Shown: piece after piece, positions 35,517-43,904 of the stretch
Numbering within the stretch: position 1 is the first letter of the stretch
Layout of the letters: each line of letters opens with the position of its first letter
Assembly (NCBI RefSeq): GCF_024813435.1
Contig: NZ_JANAEZ010000002.1
Coordinates: 757,280-821,279 of the forward strand
DNA: 64,000 nucleotides
Source of the DNA: Cognataquiflexum gelatinilyticum
GTDB taxonomy: Bacteria > Bacteroidota > Bacteroidia > Cytophagales > Cyclobacteriaceae
Direction of reading: 5' to 3'
Notes under the pieces: generated by a model
Database searches by the model: none
What the model saw: the letters and a program-made list of their open reading frames with translations, nothing else
Told to the model about the DNA's origin: nothing
Program-made: the position numbers and the translations under genes

Positions 35517-36062
35517 TTGAAAACGCAAACTGTCAGCGAATATAATCAAGTTATCGGCCATTGTAAAGAACTCTTTAAGAAGAAAACCCAAGATTATGGG
35601 ACAGCATGGAGAATCCTTCGGCTTCCTTCCATCACGGATCAGATTTTCATAAAAGCGCAAAGAATTAGATCGATTCAGGAAAAAGGGAACCAAAAAGTCA
35701 ATGATCCGATTGCAGATGAGTTTGTCGGGATTATTAATTATTGCATTATCGCTTTGATTCAGATTTCTTACCAAAATGACACACGTCTTGAGATCCCATT
35801 TAGTGAACTTGAACCATTTTATGACCATTGGGTTGAGGCTACCAGAAGTTTATTGGAAGACAAGAACCATGATTATGGAGAGGCCTGGAGAGACATGAGA
35901 GTAGCGTCCATGACTGATATTATTTTGATGAAACTCTACAGGGTAAAGCAAATCGAGGACAATCAGGGAAAGACTTTGGTTTCAGAAGGAATTGAAGCCA
36001 ATTATCAGGATATGATCAATTATTGTGTTTTCTGTTTAATTAAATTGAATTATCATGCTTAA
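35517..36062 (+). CDS. DUF1599 (nucleotide-modification-associated) protein, tandem domain
   Basis: The protein consists of two copies of the DUF1599 helical unit. The first is CKELFKKKTQDYGTAWRILR...DQIFIKAQRIRSIQ, the second LLEDKNHDYGEAWRDMR...DIILMKLYRVKQIE, each ending in an INYC(I/V) segment. Pfam names the family a nucleotide-modification-associated domain; its biochemical role is not established. There is no in-frame ATG between the upstream stop (35484) and residue 112, so the TTG at 35517 is the most likely start. The 3' end overlaps the next gene by eight bases. Confidence 0.85.
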   Translation: MKTQTVSEYNQVIGHCKELFKKKTQDYGTAWRILRLPSITDQIFIKAQRIRSIQEKGNQKVNDPIADEFVGIINYCIIALIQISYQNDTRLEIPFSELEPFYDHWVEATRSLLEDKNHDYGEAWRDMRVASMTDIILMKLYRVKQIEDNQGKTLVSEGIEANYQDMINYCVFCLIKLNYHA

Positions 36063-37155
36063 GCAAACCATGCTATATATTATCAGGTTCTTGGTAGGAG
36101 GGCTGTTCATTTTTTCAGGATTGATCAAAGTTAATGACCCGGTAGGCACCGCCATTAAATTGGAGGAATACTTTGATGTGTTTTCCAATGATATTGCCTC
36201 ATTCTTCTCTATTTTTAAAGATTATGCATTAGAAATAGCAGTTTTTTTGGTTGTAGCGGAAGTTGTACTGGGTGTGATGCTAATTCTTGGAGTGAGGTTA
36301 AAGCTTACCGTTTGGGCATTAGGAATCATGCTTTTGTTTTTCACCTTCCTTACTTTTTATTCAGCCTACTTCAACAAAGTTACCGACTGTGGATGCTTTG
36401 GAGACGCTATTAAGCTGACACCTTGGGAGTCATTTACCAAGGATGTGATTTTATTGGTGCTGATAGGAATCCTGTTTTTTTTCAAAAATGATCTTTCAAA
36501 TCAGAGTCCAAATTGGGCCAAATGGGTGGTTAGGTCTAGTTTGCTCCTTTCTTTTGTTTTGGCCATTACTGCCATCAGAAATTTACCTTTTATTGATTTT
36601 AGAGCTTATAAAGAAGGTGTCGATATCACGACAGCAATGAAGCCTTCAGCCCCTTTGCAGTATAATTATATCATGAAAAAGGATGGAAAGGAGGTAGTTC
36701 TAGACCAATATCCAACCGATGAATCTTATGAGTTTGTGGACATGGTTTTGGTAAATGAAGATGCGTTGCCTAAGATTTCAGATTTTGCTGTTTGGAATGA
36801 AGAAGGTGATTTTACCGAAGGTATTTTGACGGGCAATAAAGCGGTGATTTTTGTGACATTCATGGCCAAAATGAATACAGATCATCTTGGGAAAATTGAT
36901 GAAATGATAAATGGTCTTCAGGGAAGCGGCATCACGCCGGTTTTGGTTGCAGCCTCTTCAGTAGATGAAATCGAAGCATTAATTTCTTCCCGGAACTGGG
37001 GAATAGAAGGTTATCAGGGAGATGCCACAGTTATCAAAACCATCATGCGTTCCAATCCCGGGATTATGCTGATTCGGGAAGGTGTGGTACTCAAGAAATA
37101 CCATTACAGGAATACACCTAGTCCTGATGAGATAAAAAGTCTTTTTGCCCAATGA
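36055..37155 (+). CDS. BT_3928-type DoxX family membrane protein with thioredoxin-like C terminus
   Basis: Four transmembrane helices lie in the first ~165 residues, starting IIRFLVGGLFIFSGLIKVNDP, a DoxX hallmark. DCGCFGD follows helix 3, a redox-type cysteine motif seen in the family. The soluble C-terminal part (about residues 250-366) has a weak thioredoxin-like layout (VIFVTFMAKMN, PGIMLIREGVVLKKYHY) without a CxxC. It lies in an operon between DUF1599 and aroK, with overlaps on both sides. The molecular role is unknown; quinone or disulfide redox is a guess. Confidence 0.82.
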   Translation: MLKQTMLYIIRFLVGGLFIFSGLIKVNDPVGTAIKLEEYFDVFSNDIASFFSIFKDYALEIAVFLVVAEVVLGVMLILGVRLKLTVWALGIMLLFFTFLTFYSAYFNKVTDCGCFGDAIKLTPWESFTKDVILLVLIGILFFFKNDLSNQSPNWAKWVVRSSLLLSFVLAITAIRNLPFIDFRAYKEGVDITTAMKPSAPLQYNYIMKKDGKEVVLDQYPTDESYEFVDMVLVNEDALPKISDFAVWNEEGDFTEGILTGNKAVIFVTFMAKMNTDHLGKIDEMINGLQGSGITPVLVAASSVDEIEALISSRNWGIEGYQGDATVIKTIMRSNPGIMLIREGVVLKKYHYRNTPSPDEIKSLFAQ

Positions 37156-37682
37156 AATCACCATTGAAAATTGTATTGGTAGGAATGCCCGGTTCAGGAA
37201 AATCTACCTTTGGAAGACAGATTGCTAAGCAACTTAATTTCACATTTATTGATTTAGACCAGCTGATCGAAAAGGAAACCGGAAAGAAAATAAGAGAAAT
37301 TTTTACTTTGGAAGGAGAAGGAAAATTTAGGGAGTACGAGACTTTTTTTTTGGAAAAAACTTTAGCTTCTGAAGACGGGCTTGTTCTATCAACAGGTGGG
37401 GGAACTCCCTGTTTTAATGACAATATGGAGGTCATTAACCAAAAAGGTGTTTCGGTTTATTTAGATGTTAGTTTGGAAGAGATCAATAAAAGATTATTGA
37501 GGGATCAAACAGGAAAGAGACCCATGTTTGCCGGATTAGATGAGGGGGAAATCACTTTAAAATTGAAAAATCTTATTCTTCAGCGCGAATTTTATTACTT
37601 AAAATCAAAAATAATACTCAGCGGAGAAGATATTTCCACTGATCACTTGTTATCAGCATTAATGGGATTTTTTAAAAATTGA
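37152..37682 (+). CDS. aroK: shikimate kinase
   Basis: AroK phosphorylates shikimate at O3 with ATP in aromatic amino-acid synthesis. The P-loop is GMPGSGKST (residues 11-19). The shikimate-site motifs are FIDLDQLIEKETGKKIREIF and LSTGGGTPC. The lid arginine lies in RDQTGKRPMF. The length is 176 aa, normal for the family. It overlaps the preceding gene by four bases and the convergent porin gene by 11 bases. Confidence 0.95.
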   Translation: MKSPLKIVLVGMPGSGKSTFGRQIAKQLNFTFIDLDQLIEKETGKKIREIFTLEGEGKFREYETFFLEKTLASEDGLVLSTGGGTPCFNDNMEVINQKGVSVYLDVSLEEINKRLLRDQTGKRPMFAGLDEGEITLKLKNLILQREFYYLKSKIILSGEDISTDHLLSALMGFFKN

Positions 37683-39192
37683 AACCAAATGTCAGGATTC
37701 CGGAAGTGATGTTGTTTCTGATTTCGGTAAAGGGGCCTATATTGAATCCACCCTCCTCCACAGGAAAAGAATTGTAGAGTTGATCAAAATTGGTTGAAGT
37801 CAAAGCAAAATCAACGTACATGGCTTGTAACCTTACACCAAGTCCTCCTGAATACTGTTGGGTTCTTCTGTCAAAACTACTGTTAACAAAAGGATCTCCA
37901 TAAAACCCGTACCCGCCTCTTACTCTCCAAATGTCAAATCTGAATTCACCTCCGACTCTGTAATTCAAAGTTTGGCCAAACAATGCACGGATTTGTTGAT
38001 TATCAGCACCTGCATTGAAGTCTCTTGAATTTATTCTGCTTTTACTGTAGTCAAGATAGTCGATATCTGCAGTAATAAAGCCGCTTTTTCCCAAGAAAAT
38101 TGTCGCCCCTCCACTCAACCTCAAAGGTGTATTTAGGTTATAATTGCCAATGGTGATTGGAGATGAGGCTTCTTCTCTGGTTAGTGTTATGTTTTCATCT
38201 TCAAAGAAAAAATTGTCAAAATTATTGACCATCCTAGCCTCATATTGTTCATTGAAATTATACCAAGTTGGAGATTGGAAATTGACCCCTAAGTTTAGCT
38301 GGTCTATTGGCTTGAATATTATTCCAAGGTTGATATTGGCACCAAAACCACTCATGGTGAGTCTTTCATCTATTGTGGAATTCAATAAAGGTTCATCAAA
38401 AAATTCTTCTCTATAATTCTTTCTTGAACTGTATCTTACTGACGATAAGCCCAATCCGCCACCAATAAAGAATTTGTTGAGGAAGTTTGCTCCATAAGAA
38501 ATGGATGTTTGACTTATTCTTCCATCAGTGATTACTGTTTCATCCTGAAAAGGAAAGCCTAAAACAAATGAATCATATTGGCTAGGGTTGTTTATAGGAT
38601 TTCCGTTGGAATCGAAGGCTATGGGATTGATGAGGAAAGTCTGATAAGCCAATCCTGTTAGTCCAAAATTTTCAATTTGACTTTCCGGTATTCCATTTGC
38701 CTGCTGAAGAAAGAAATCAATTATGGAAACATCTCCTTCAATATCTGAAAAATAGCCGAATTGGCTATTGAAATGATTCATTCTATTGAAGCTGATACCA
38801 AATGATCCACCTTTAAATGCATTGGTATTTAAAGCTCCCTGTCTAGGATTGCTGATGACCAAACTCAAATTAGGAATAGAAAAATTTCCCGTACGGTCAT
38901 CTTGGATTTGACCCAAATAATTGGATTCTGTATTCCATGTTCCAAAAGCTGATGAGAAACTAAACTCTGACCTTCTGAAAAATCCGAGTCCTGCAGGATT
39001 GGTGTGGATATTTGAAATATCGCCACCCAGAGACATTTGAGCTCCTCCTAAACCAATTATTCTGGCTGAGCCTGTTGATCTAAACTGGCTGAATCTAAGT
39101 GCATCTTCATAATATCCAAACTGGGCTAGTACCGTAGAAGTACCTAAAAAAACCATAAAAATTCCTAGCAATAAATGTTTTTTCGAAATCAT
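37672..39192 (-). CDS. outer-membrane porin, OmpP1/FadL family
   Basis: A signal peptide (MISKKHLLLGIFMVFLGTST... ending LAQ) is followed by the family wording GSARIIGLGGAQMSLGGDISNIHTNPAGLG, which corresponds to the FadL hatch region. The rest has long-barrel character with repeated aromatic-ended strands, and the C terminus GILTFGFNF is a barrel end. FadL-type porins pass hydrophobic compounds through the outer membrane; the ligand here is unknown. The 3' end overlaps aroK tail-to-tail by 11 bases. Confidence 0.85.
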   Translation of the reverse strand: MISKKHLLLGIFMVFLGTSTVLAQFGYYEDALRFSQFRSTGSARIIGLGGAQMSLGGDISNIHTNPAGLGFFRRSEFSFSSAFGTWNTESNYLGQIQDDRTGNFSIPNLSLVISNPRQGALNTNAFKGGSFGISFNRMNHFNSQFGYFSDIEGDVSIIDFFLQQANGIPESQIENFGLTGLAYQTFLINPIAFDSNGNPINNPSQYDSFVLGFPFQDETVITDGRISQTSISYGANFLNKFFIGGGLGLSSVRYSSRKNYREEFFDEPLLNSTIDERLTMSGFGANINLGIIFKPIDQLNLGVNFQSPTWYNFNEQYEARMVNNFDNFFFEDENITLTREEASSPITIGNYNLNTPLRLSGGATIFLGKSGFITADIDYLDYSKSRINSRDFNAGADNQQIRALFGQTLNYRVGGEFRFDIWRVRGGYGFYGDPFVNSSFDRRTQQYSGGLGVRLQAMYVDFALTSTNFDQLYNSFPVEEGGFNIGPFTEIRNNITSGILTFGFNF

Positions 39193-39280
39193 ATAAGGAA
39201 TATGGAAATTTGACTTAGGGTATTAAACAAGAGAAGATTTAAAATTTCAACTTCATTAAGGCTCTATAAAAAAAGGGGAA

Positions 39281-40615
39281 TTATCTTCCCCCTCTGCCTC
39301 CTCTAGAACCACCGGAGCTCATTCCGCCTCCTCGACTTGCTCCTCCCATACTGCTTCCACCGCTTCTACTTGGTGAACTGAACGAAGGAGATGAACTTCG
39401 ACTTGGGGCTGACATACTGCCACCCCTTGATGGAGCTGACATACTTCCACCTCTCGATGGTGTTGTAGATCTATTATTATTCATTGTGTTACCTCTGTTG
39501 TAAGAAGGGTTTGCACCTCTGTTTGTATTTGTTGTTCCTCTGTTGTTGAAACTTGGAGAGGTGGTGCCACCTCTATTGACAGTTCCGTTTGACATTCCGG
39601 AATTGCCCCTGGAGTTATAAGTTGGGCGGGCATTGTCAATCCCGGTCCTATTACTTGGTCTTGTTGCTGCGGCTGATCCTACATTTCTATTTCCGGTAGC
39701 TGCGGAATTAGCAACCCTACTTCTTGAGCTATTGTAGTAATCATTTTGTGATCTACCAAAATCCCTTCCGGCAGTCCTATTGCTAGCTCCGACAGACCTG
39801 TCAGGACTTACAGCATCTCTTCTGGCTGATCTTGCAGTAGATGGATAATTTGTTCCTGGTCTGTTCCCCACTGAAGCCATACCGGAGTCTCTACCGGGTC
39901 TACCCCCTCTTACTACTTGACGGCCGTTTTCACCGCCCCAATTTCCTCCGCCCCATCCTGGAGCTCCCCATCCCCATCCTGGCATACCCCATCCTGGTCG
40001 TCCCCAACCCCACATTCCGCCACCCATCCATGGGTTCATCCAAGGATTCATCCATGGGTTACCCCACATTCCTCCCATTCCCCATCCGATTCCCATATTC
40101 CATCCCCACATTGAGTTCCATCCCATTCCCCACATTGGCATTCCCCATCCCATTCCCATACCCCACATCGGAGCACCGAAACCCATGCCGAATCCAACAT
40201 TTACGTTAAGTCCAGTGTTCCATCCTGCCCCATTCACTCCCGCACCTGAACCGTAGAAATTATTATAAACATTTACATTTGGATTTGATTCTTGTACCTC
40301 ATTGTCGTCAAAATATACCTCACCGGTATTTTGGGATGCGTTCTGAGATTGATATTTGGCTATATATTCGGGATTTACATTTCTTGCTGAAAAATTTTCT
40401 TGCTCAAATTCAGCCGGATTTACAGTGTTTAATTCTCTGAAACTCTCCGGATTATTATTTGAAACTGCAAACTGGGTGGCTACCTTGACATCTGAAGCCA
40501 TAAAGTATAGATCGTCGGTTTCTCTACCCCTTGTTGCTGTTTGACTAGTGCTGCAAGAAGAGAGGATAAGAACTGTACCTGCTCCAAGGATCAATATTTT
40601 GTTAAGATTTTTCAT
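39281..40615 (-). CDS. Met/Trp/Gly-rich lipoprotein with Arg/Gly/Ser tail
   Basis: A lipoprotein signal (MKNLNKILILGAGTVLILSSC) leads into a short normal region (to about residue 120, ending VYFDDNEVQESNPNVN). A block of roughly 90 residues is made almost only of G, M, W, N and P, for example GMGWGMPMWGMGWNSMWGW and repeats of NPWMNPWM. The C-terminal ~200 residues are rich in R, G, S and N, with repeated SRGGSMSAP and a final GGSRGGRGGR. Both parts look disordered. The tail recalls RGG nucleic-acid-binding segments, but on a lipoprotein it may bind polyanions or metals. The coding sequence itself is repetitive. Related low-complexity lipoproteins occur in Bacteroidota; the function is unknown. 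Confidence 0.75.
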   Translation of the reverse strand: MKNLNKILILGAGTVLILSSCSTSQTATRGRETDDLYFMASDVKVATQFAVSNNNPESFRELNTVNPAEFEQENFSARNVNPEYIAKYQSQNASQNTGEVYFDDNEVQESNPNVNVYNNFYGSGAGVNGAGWNTGLNVNVGFGMGFGAPMWGMGMGWGMPMWGMGWNSMWGWNMGIGWGMGGMWGNPWMNPWMNPWMGGGMWGWGRPGWGMPGWGWGAPGWGGGNWGGENGRQVVRGGRPGRDSGMASVGNRPGTNYPSTARSARRDAVSPDRSVGASNRTAGRDFGRSQNDYYNSSRSRVANSAATGNRNVGSAAATRPSNRTGIDNARPTYNSRGNSGMSNGTVNRGGTTSPSFNNRGTTNTNRGANPSYNRGNTMNNNRSTTPSRGGSMSAPSRGGSMSAPSRSSSPSFSSPSRSGGSSMGGASRGGGMSSGGSRGGRGGR

Positions 40616-40741
40616 TTGTTTGGCTTTTACTAATTACCGTTATATACGAGTCATATAAGAGAGGGTTATCATTTTTTGGATTATATTTGCCCCCTACAGT
40701 AATTAGCGAAGATAATTAGATTTTTGAAATCAAAAAACACT

Positions 40742-42223
40742 ATGAGTAAAGGATTGCCAAAAAGGAGTGAAGACTACTCTCTGTGGTACAATGAATTAGT
40801 AAAACGGGCTGATTTGGCTGAAAATTCCCCTGTAAGAGGTTGTATGGTTATCAAACCATATGGGTATTCTATCTGGGAAAAAATGCAGGCAGAGCTCGAT
40901 AGAATGTTTAAGGAAACAGGGCATACAAATGCTTACTTCCCTCTTTTCATTCCAAAATCTTACCTTTCCAAAGAAGCCAGCCACATTGAAGGATTTGCAA
41001 AAGAATGCGCGGTAGTGACCCATTACCGACTCAAAAACTCTGAGGATGGAAAAAGTGTGATCGTCGATCCGGAAGCCAAGTTGGAAGAAGAATTGATAGT
41101 CAGACCCACCTCTGAAACTGTGATTTGGAGTACTTATAAAAATTGGATACAATCCTATCGGGACCTGCCGCTGTTGGTAAATCAATGGGCAAATGTGGTC
41201 CGATGGGAAATGAGAACCAGGTTGTTTTTAAGGACAACTGAATTTTTGTGGCAAGAGGGACACACTGCACATGCTACAAAGGCAGAGGCAATTGAGGAAA
41301 CTGTTAAAATGATGAATGTTTATGCAGAATTTGCAGAATCATTTATGGCCCTTCCCGTTGTAAAAGGAGTAAAAAGTGCCAATGAAAGATTTGCAGGAGC
41401 TGAGGACACTTATTGCATTGAGGCATTGATGCAGGATGGTAAAGCCCTGCAAGCGGGAACTTCCCATTTTCTTGGTCAAAATTTTGCCAAAGCTTTTGAT
41501 GTCAAATTTGCAACAAAAGAAGGAGGACTAGAATATGTTTGGGGAACATCCTGGGGAGCAAGTACCCGATTGATGGGTGCTTTGATAATGGCGCATTCGG
41601 ATGACAACGGATTGGTTCTTCCGCCAAAGCTTGCACCAAACCAAGTAGTCATTGTTCCGATATATAAAGGTGAGGAGGAATTAGATAAGATTTCTGCTAA
41701 AGCCAAAGAAATCATCGGTAAACTTAGGAGGAAAGGCATTTCCGTACATTTTGACAACCGAGACACACATAAGCCAGGATGGAAATTTGCTGAATATGAA
41801 CTCAAAGGTGTTCCACTCAGGATAGCTATGGGACCTAGGGATTTGGAAAACAATACAATAGAACTGGCAAGACGTGATACCCTTACCAAAGAAACCGTAA
41901 ATCTTGGAGAAATAGTATTGGAGGATTATATCAGTAACTTGCTTGATGATATCCAAGAAACCATCTACAAAAAAGCATTCAATTTTAGAGAACAGATGAC
42001 CACTGAGGTCAATTCATGGTCTGAATTTGAAGAATTATTGGAGTCCAAAGGTGGATTTCTATCTGCCCACTGGGATGGTACTTCTGAAACAGAAGAAAAA
42101 ATCAAAGAACTAACCAAAGCGACTATCAGATGTATTCCCATAGACAGAAAGGAAGAAAAAGGGAAATGCATCCTTACCGGAAATCCTTCCCAAGGTAGAG
42201 TTTACTTTGCAAGAGCCTATTGA
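40742..42223 (+). CDS. proS: prolyl-tRNA synthetase (short, archaeal/eukaryotic type)
   Basis: ProRS charges tRNA-Pro. The class II motifs include motif 2 in RWEMRTRLFLRTTEFLWQEGHTAH and motif 3 in the IAMGPRD region. There is no INS editing domain. The C-terminal part with KGKCILTGNPSQGRVYFARAY is typical of the short type. I chose the ATG at 40742 (MSKGLPKRSEDYS), since the upstream frame opens with TTG. The length is 493 aa. A -7-like TATATTTG is at 40682-40689. It is followed by a terminator. Confidence 0.95.
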   Translation: MSKGLPKRSEDYSLWYNELVKRADLAENSPVRGCMVIKPYGYSIWEKMQAELDRMFKETGHTNAYFPLFIPKSYLSKEASHIEGFAKECAVVTHYRLKNSEDGKSVIVDPEAKLEEELIVRPTSETVIWSTYKNWIQSYRDLPLLVNQWANVVRWEMRTRLFLRTTEFLWQEGHTAHATKAEAIEETVKMMNVYAEFAESFMALPVVKGVKSANERFAGAEDTYCIEALMQDGKALQAGTSHFLGQNFAKAFDVKFATKEGGLEYVWGTSWGASTRLMGALIMAHSDDNGLVLPPKLAPNQVVIVPIYKGEEELDKISAKAKEIIGKLRRKGISVHFDNRDTHKPGWKFAEYELKGVPLRIAMGPRDLENNTIELARRDTLTKETVNLGEIVLEDYISNLLDDIQETIYKKAFNFREQMTTEVNSWSEFEELLESKGGFLSAHWDGTSETEEKIKELTKATIRCIPIDRKEEKGKCILTGNPSQGRVYFARAY

Positions 42224-42243
42224 TAAATGTAAAACCTTAAAGG

Positions 42244-42278
42244 TGCCTTCTCATTTTGATGGGAAGGCATTTTTTTTG
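42244..42278 (+). terminator. Rho-independent terminator of proS
   Basis: An 11-base-pair stem TGCCTTCTCAT/ATGGGAAGGCA (one G-T pair) with a four-base loop is followed by nine T. Confidence 0.88.
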
Positions 42279-42342
42279 CTTTAATTTTATTTTCGATTTT
42301 TCTCGATCAAAAAACTGACTAATTTCAAGGAAAATAAAAGAA

Positions 42343-42804
42343 ATGGTTTGGTTTATCTTAAGTACGCTCCTCCTGATTGGATTGATCTTGGTGATCGCTG
42401 AAATCCTTTTTGTCCCCGGAACTACAATTGTGGGAATCATCGGTGTTTTTGTGACTGCAGTGGGGATTTATTACGCCTTTGTGACTTTTGACAGGCAAGT
42501 AGCGAGTATGGTTTTGGTGGCTTCCCTTGTTCTTAATTTTGGGGCATTGATCTATGGCTTCCGTACAGGAGCCTGGAAGAAATTTGCACTTAAAAGCGCA
42601 ATCAAAAGCAGGGCATTTGATGACCGGCTCAAAGGCTTGGAAGTAGGAATGAAAGGAATCACTATTTCTGATGTCAAACCAATTGGAAAAGCTGAAATCG
42701 GTGAAGGGATTTATGAGGTCAAATCAGAATCAGGTTTTATTTCGGTAGGCACCTCAGTTTTTATCACTAAATTGGAAAACAATACAATCATCATTAAATC
42801 ATAA
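42343..42804 (+). CDS. NfeD-like membrane protein
   Basis: The 153-aa protein has two or three N-terminal transmembrane segments (VWFILSTLLLIGLILVIAEILF, then GIIGVFVTAVGIYYAF and MVLVASLVLNFGALIYG). A C-terminal OB-fold-like domain follows (GLEVGMKGITISDVKPIGKAEIG). This is the short NfeD form that partners flotillins. It lies three bases before floA, which supports joint function in membrane microdomain organisation. Confidence 0.85.
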   Translation: MVWFILSTLLLIGLILVIAEILFVPGTTIVGIIGVFVTAVGIYYAFVTFDRQVASMVLVASLVLNFGALIYGFRTGAWKKFALKSAIKSRAFDDRLKGLEVGMKGITISDVKPIGKAEIGEGIYEVKSESGFISVGTSVFITKLENNTIIIKS

Positions 42805-42807
42805 TTT

Positions 42808-43824
42808 ATGGACATGTCAAATTCGGCCATTATTTTGTTTACAGCATTTGCCGCGCTGATATTGCTTTTTGTGTTTTTATACTTTATCCCTGTCAATTTA
42901 TGGATAACAGCCATTTTCTCAAATGTTAAAGTGGGGATCGGAGAGTTGATAGGAATGAGAATCAGGAAAGTGCCTCCCGGAGTTATTGTCAATTCGTTGA
43001 TTACAGCCACTAAAGCAGGGCTTGACCTGACAACAAACGACCTCGAAACACATTACCTTGCCGGTGGCAATGTACCAAATGTAATCCGGGCACTGATTTC
43101 CGCCGATAAAGCAAATATTACATTGACATTCAAACAAGCTACCGCAATTGATCTTGCAGGAAGGGATGTTTTTGAAGCTGTACAGATTTCTGTAAATCCT
43201 AAGGTCATCAATACGCCAAATGTGGCTGCAGTGGCTGCGGACGGAATTCAGCTGATTGCCAAAGCAAGGGTGACAGTAAGGGCTAATATTGCCCAGCTTG
43301 TAGGTGGTGCCGGAGAGGAAACCATTTTGGCAAGAGTAGGAGAGGGTATTGTAACCTCAATAGGTTCTTCTTTGAACCATAAGAGTGTGCTGGAAAACCC
43401 TGACAAAATATCAAAATTAGTGCTTCAAAGAGGCTTGGATGCAGGAACAGCATTTGAAATCCTTTCAATAGACATTGCGGATATTGATGTCGGAACCAAT
43501 ATCGGAGCCAAGTTGCAGATTGACCAGGCTTCTGCTGACCTAAAAGTAGCAGAAGCTAAAGCGGAAGAGAGACGTGCTATGGCAGTTGCATTGGAGCAGG
43601 AAATGAAAGCAAGAACGGTTGAGATGAGGGCTCTTGTAATCGCTGCTGAAGCAGAGATCCCCAAAGCTATTTCTGAGGCATTCAGAAGCGGCAATCTTGG
43701 TGTCATGGATTATTATAAAATGGAAAACATCAAATCTGATACTGAAATGAGGTCTTCAATAGCTGGTACTGATGTCGCAAGCGGCACCGAAGGGGGTAGA
43801 GGAAAACAAGGAGACAAGAAATAA
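42808..43824 (+). CDS. floA: flotillin-like protein FloA
   Basis: A membrane scaffold of the YqfA/FloA type. One N-terminal membrane segment (IILFTAFAALILLFVFLYFIP) is followed by an SPFH/band-7-like domain and an Ala/Glu-rich coiled-coil (about residues 245-290, LKVAEAKAEERRAMAVALEQEM). The 338-aa length is close to Bacillus FloA. It is cotranscribed with the NfeD-like gene and closed by a terminator. Confidence 0.93.
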   Translation: MDMSNSAIILFTAFAALILLFVFLYFIPVNLWITAIFSNVKVGIGELIGMRIRKVPPGVIVNSLITATKAGLDLTTNDLETHYLAGGNVPNVIRALISADKANITLTFKQATAIDLAGRDVFEAVQISVNPKVINTPNVAAVAADGIQLIAKARVTVRANIAQLVGGAGEETILARVGEGIVTSIGSSLNHKSVLENPDKISKLVLQRGLDAGTAFEILSIDIADIDVGTNIGAKLQIDQASADLKVAEAKAEERRAMAVALEQEMKARTVEMRALVIAAEAEIPKAISEAFRSGNLGVMDYYKMENIKSDTEMRSSIAGTDVASGTEGGRGKQGDKK

Positions 43825-43839
43825 TAATATTTTAAATAA

Positions 43840-43879
43840 AAAAGGCCTGATCCGATTTCAAATTCGGGTCAGGCCTTTT
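43840..43879. terminator. bidirectional terminator
   Basis: A 16-base-pair stem, AAAAGGCCTGATCCGA with TCGGGTCAGGCCTTTT (one G-T pair), lies between the convergent floA and WG-repeat genes. Confidence 0.82.
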
Positions 43880-43904
43880 CATTGCCAATAATCTAAGGTT
43901 TGGT

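Noticed and set aside
39841..40209. Plus-strand frames within the Met/Trp/Gly-rich lipoprotein gene
   Set aside because: They are shadows produced by the repetitive composition of the real gene on the minus strand.
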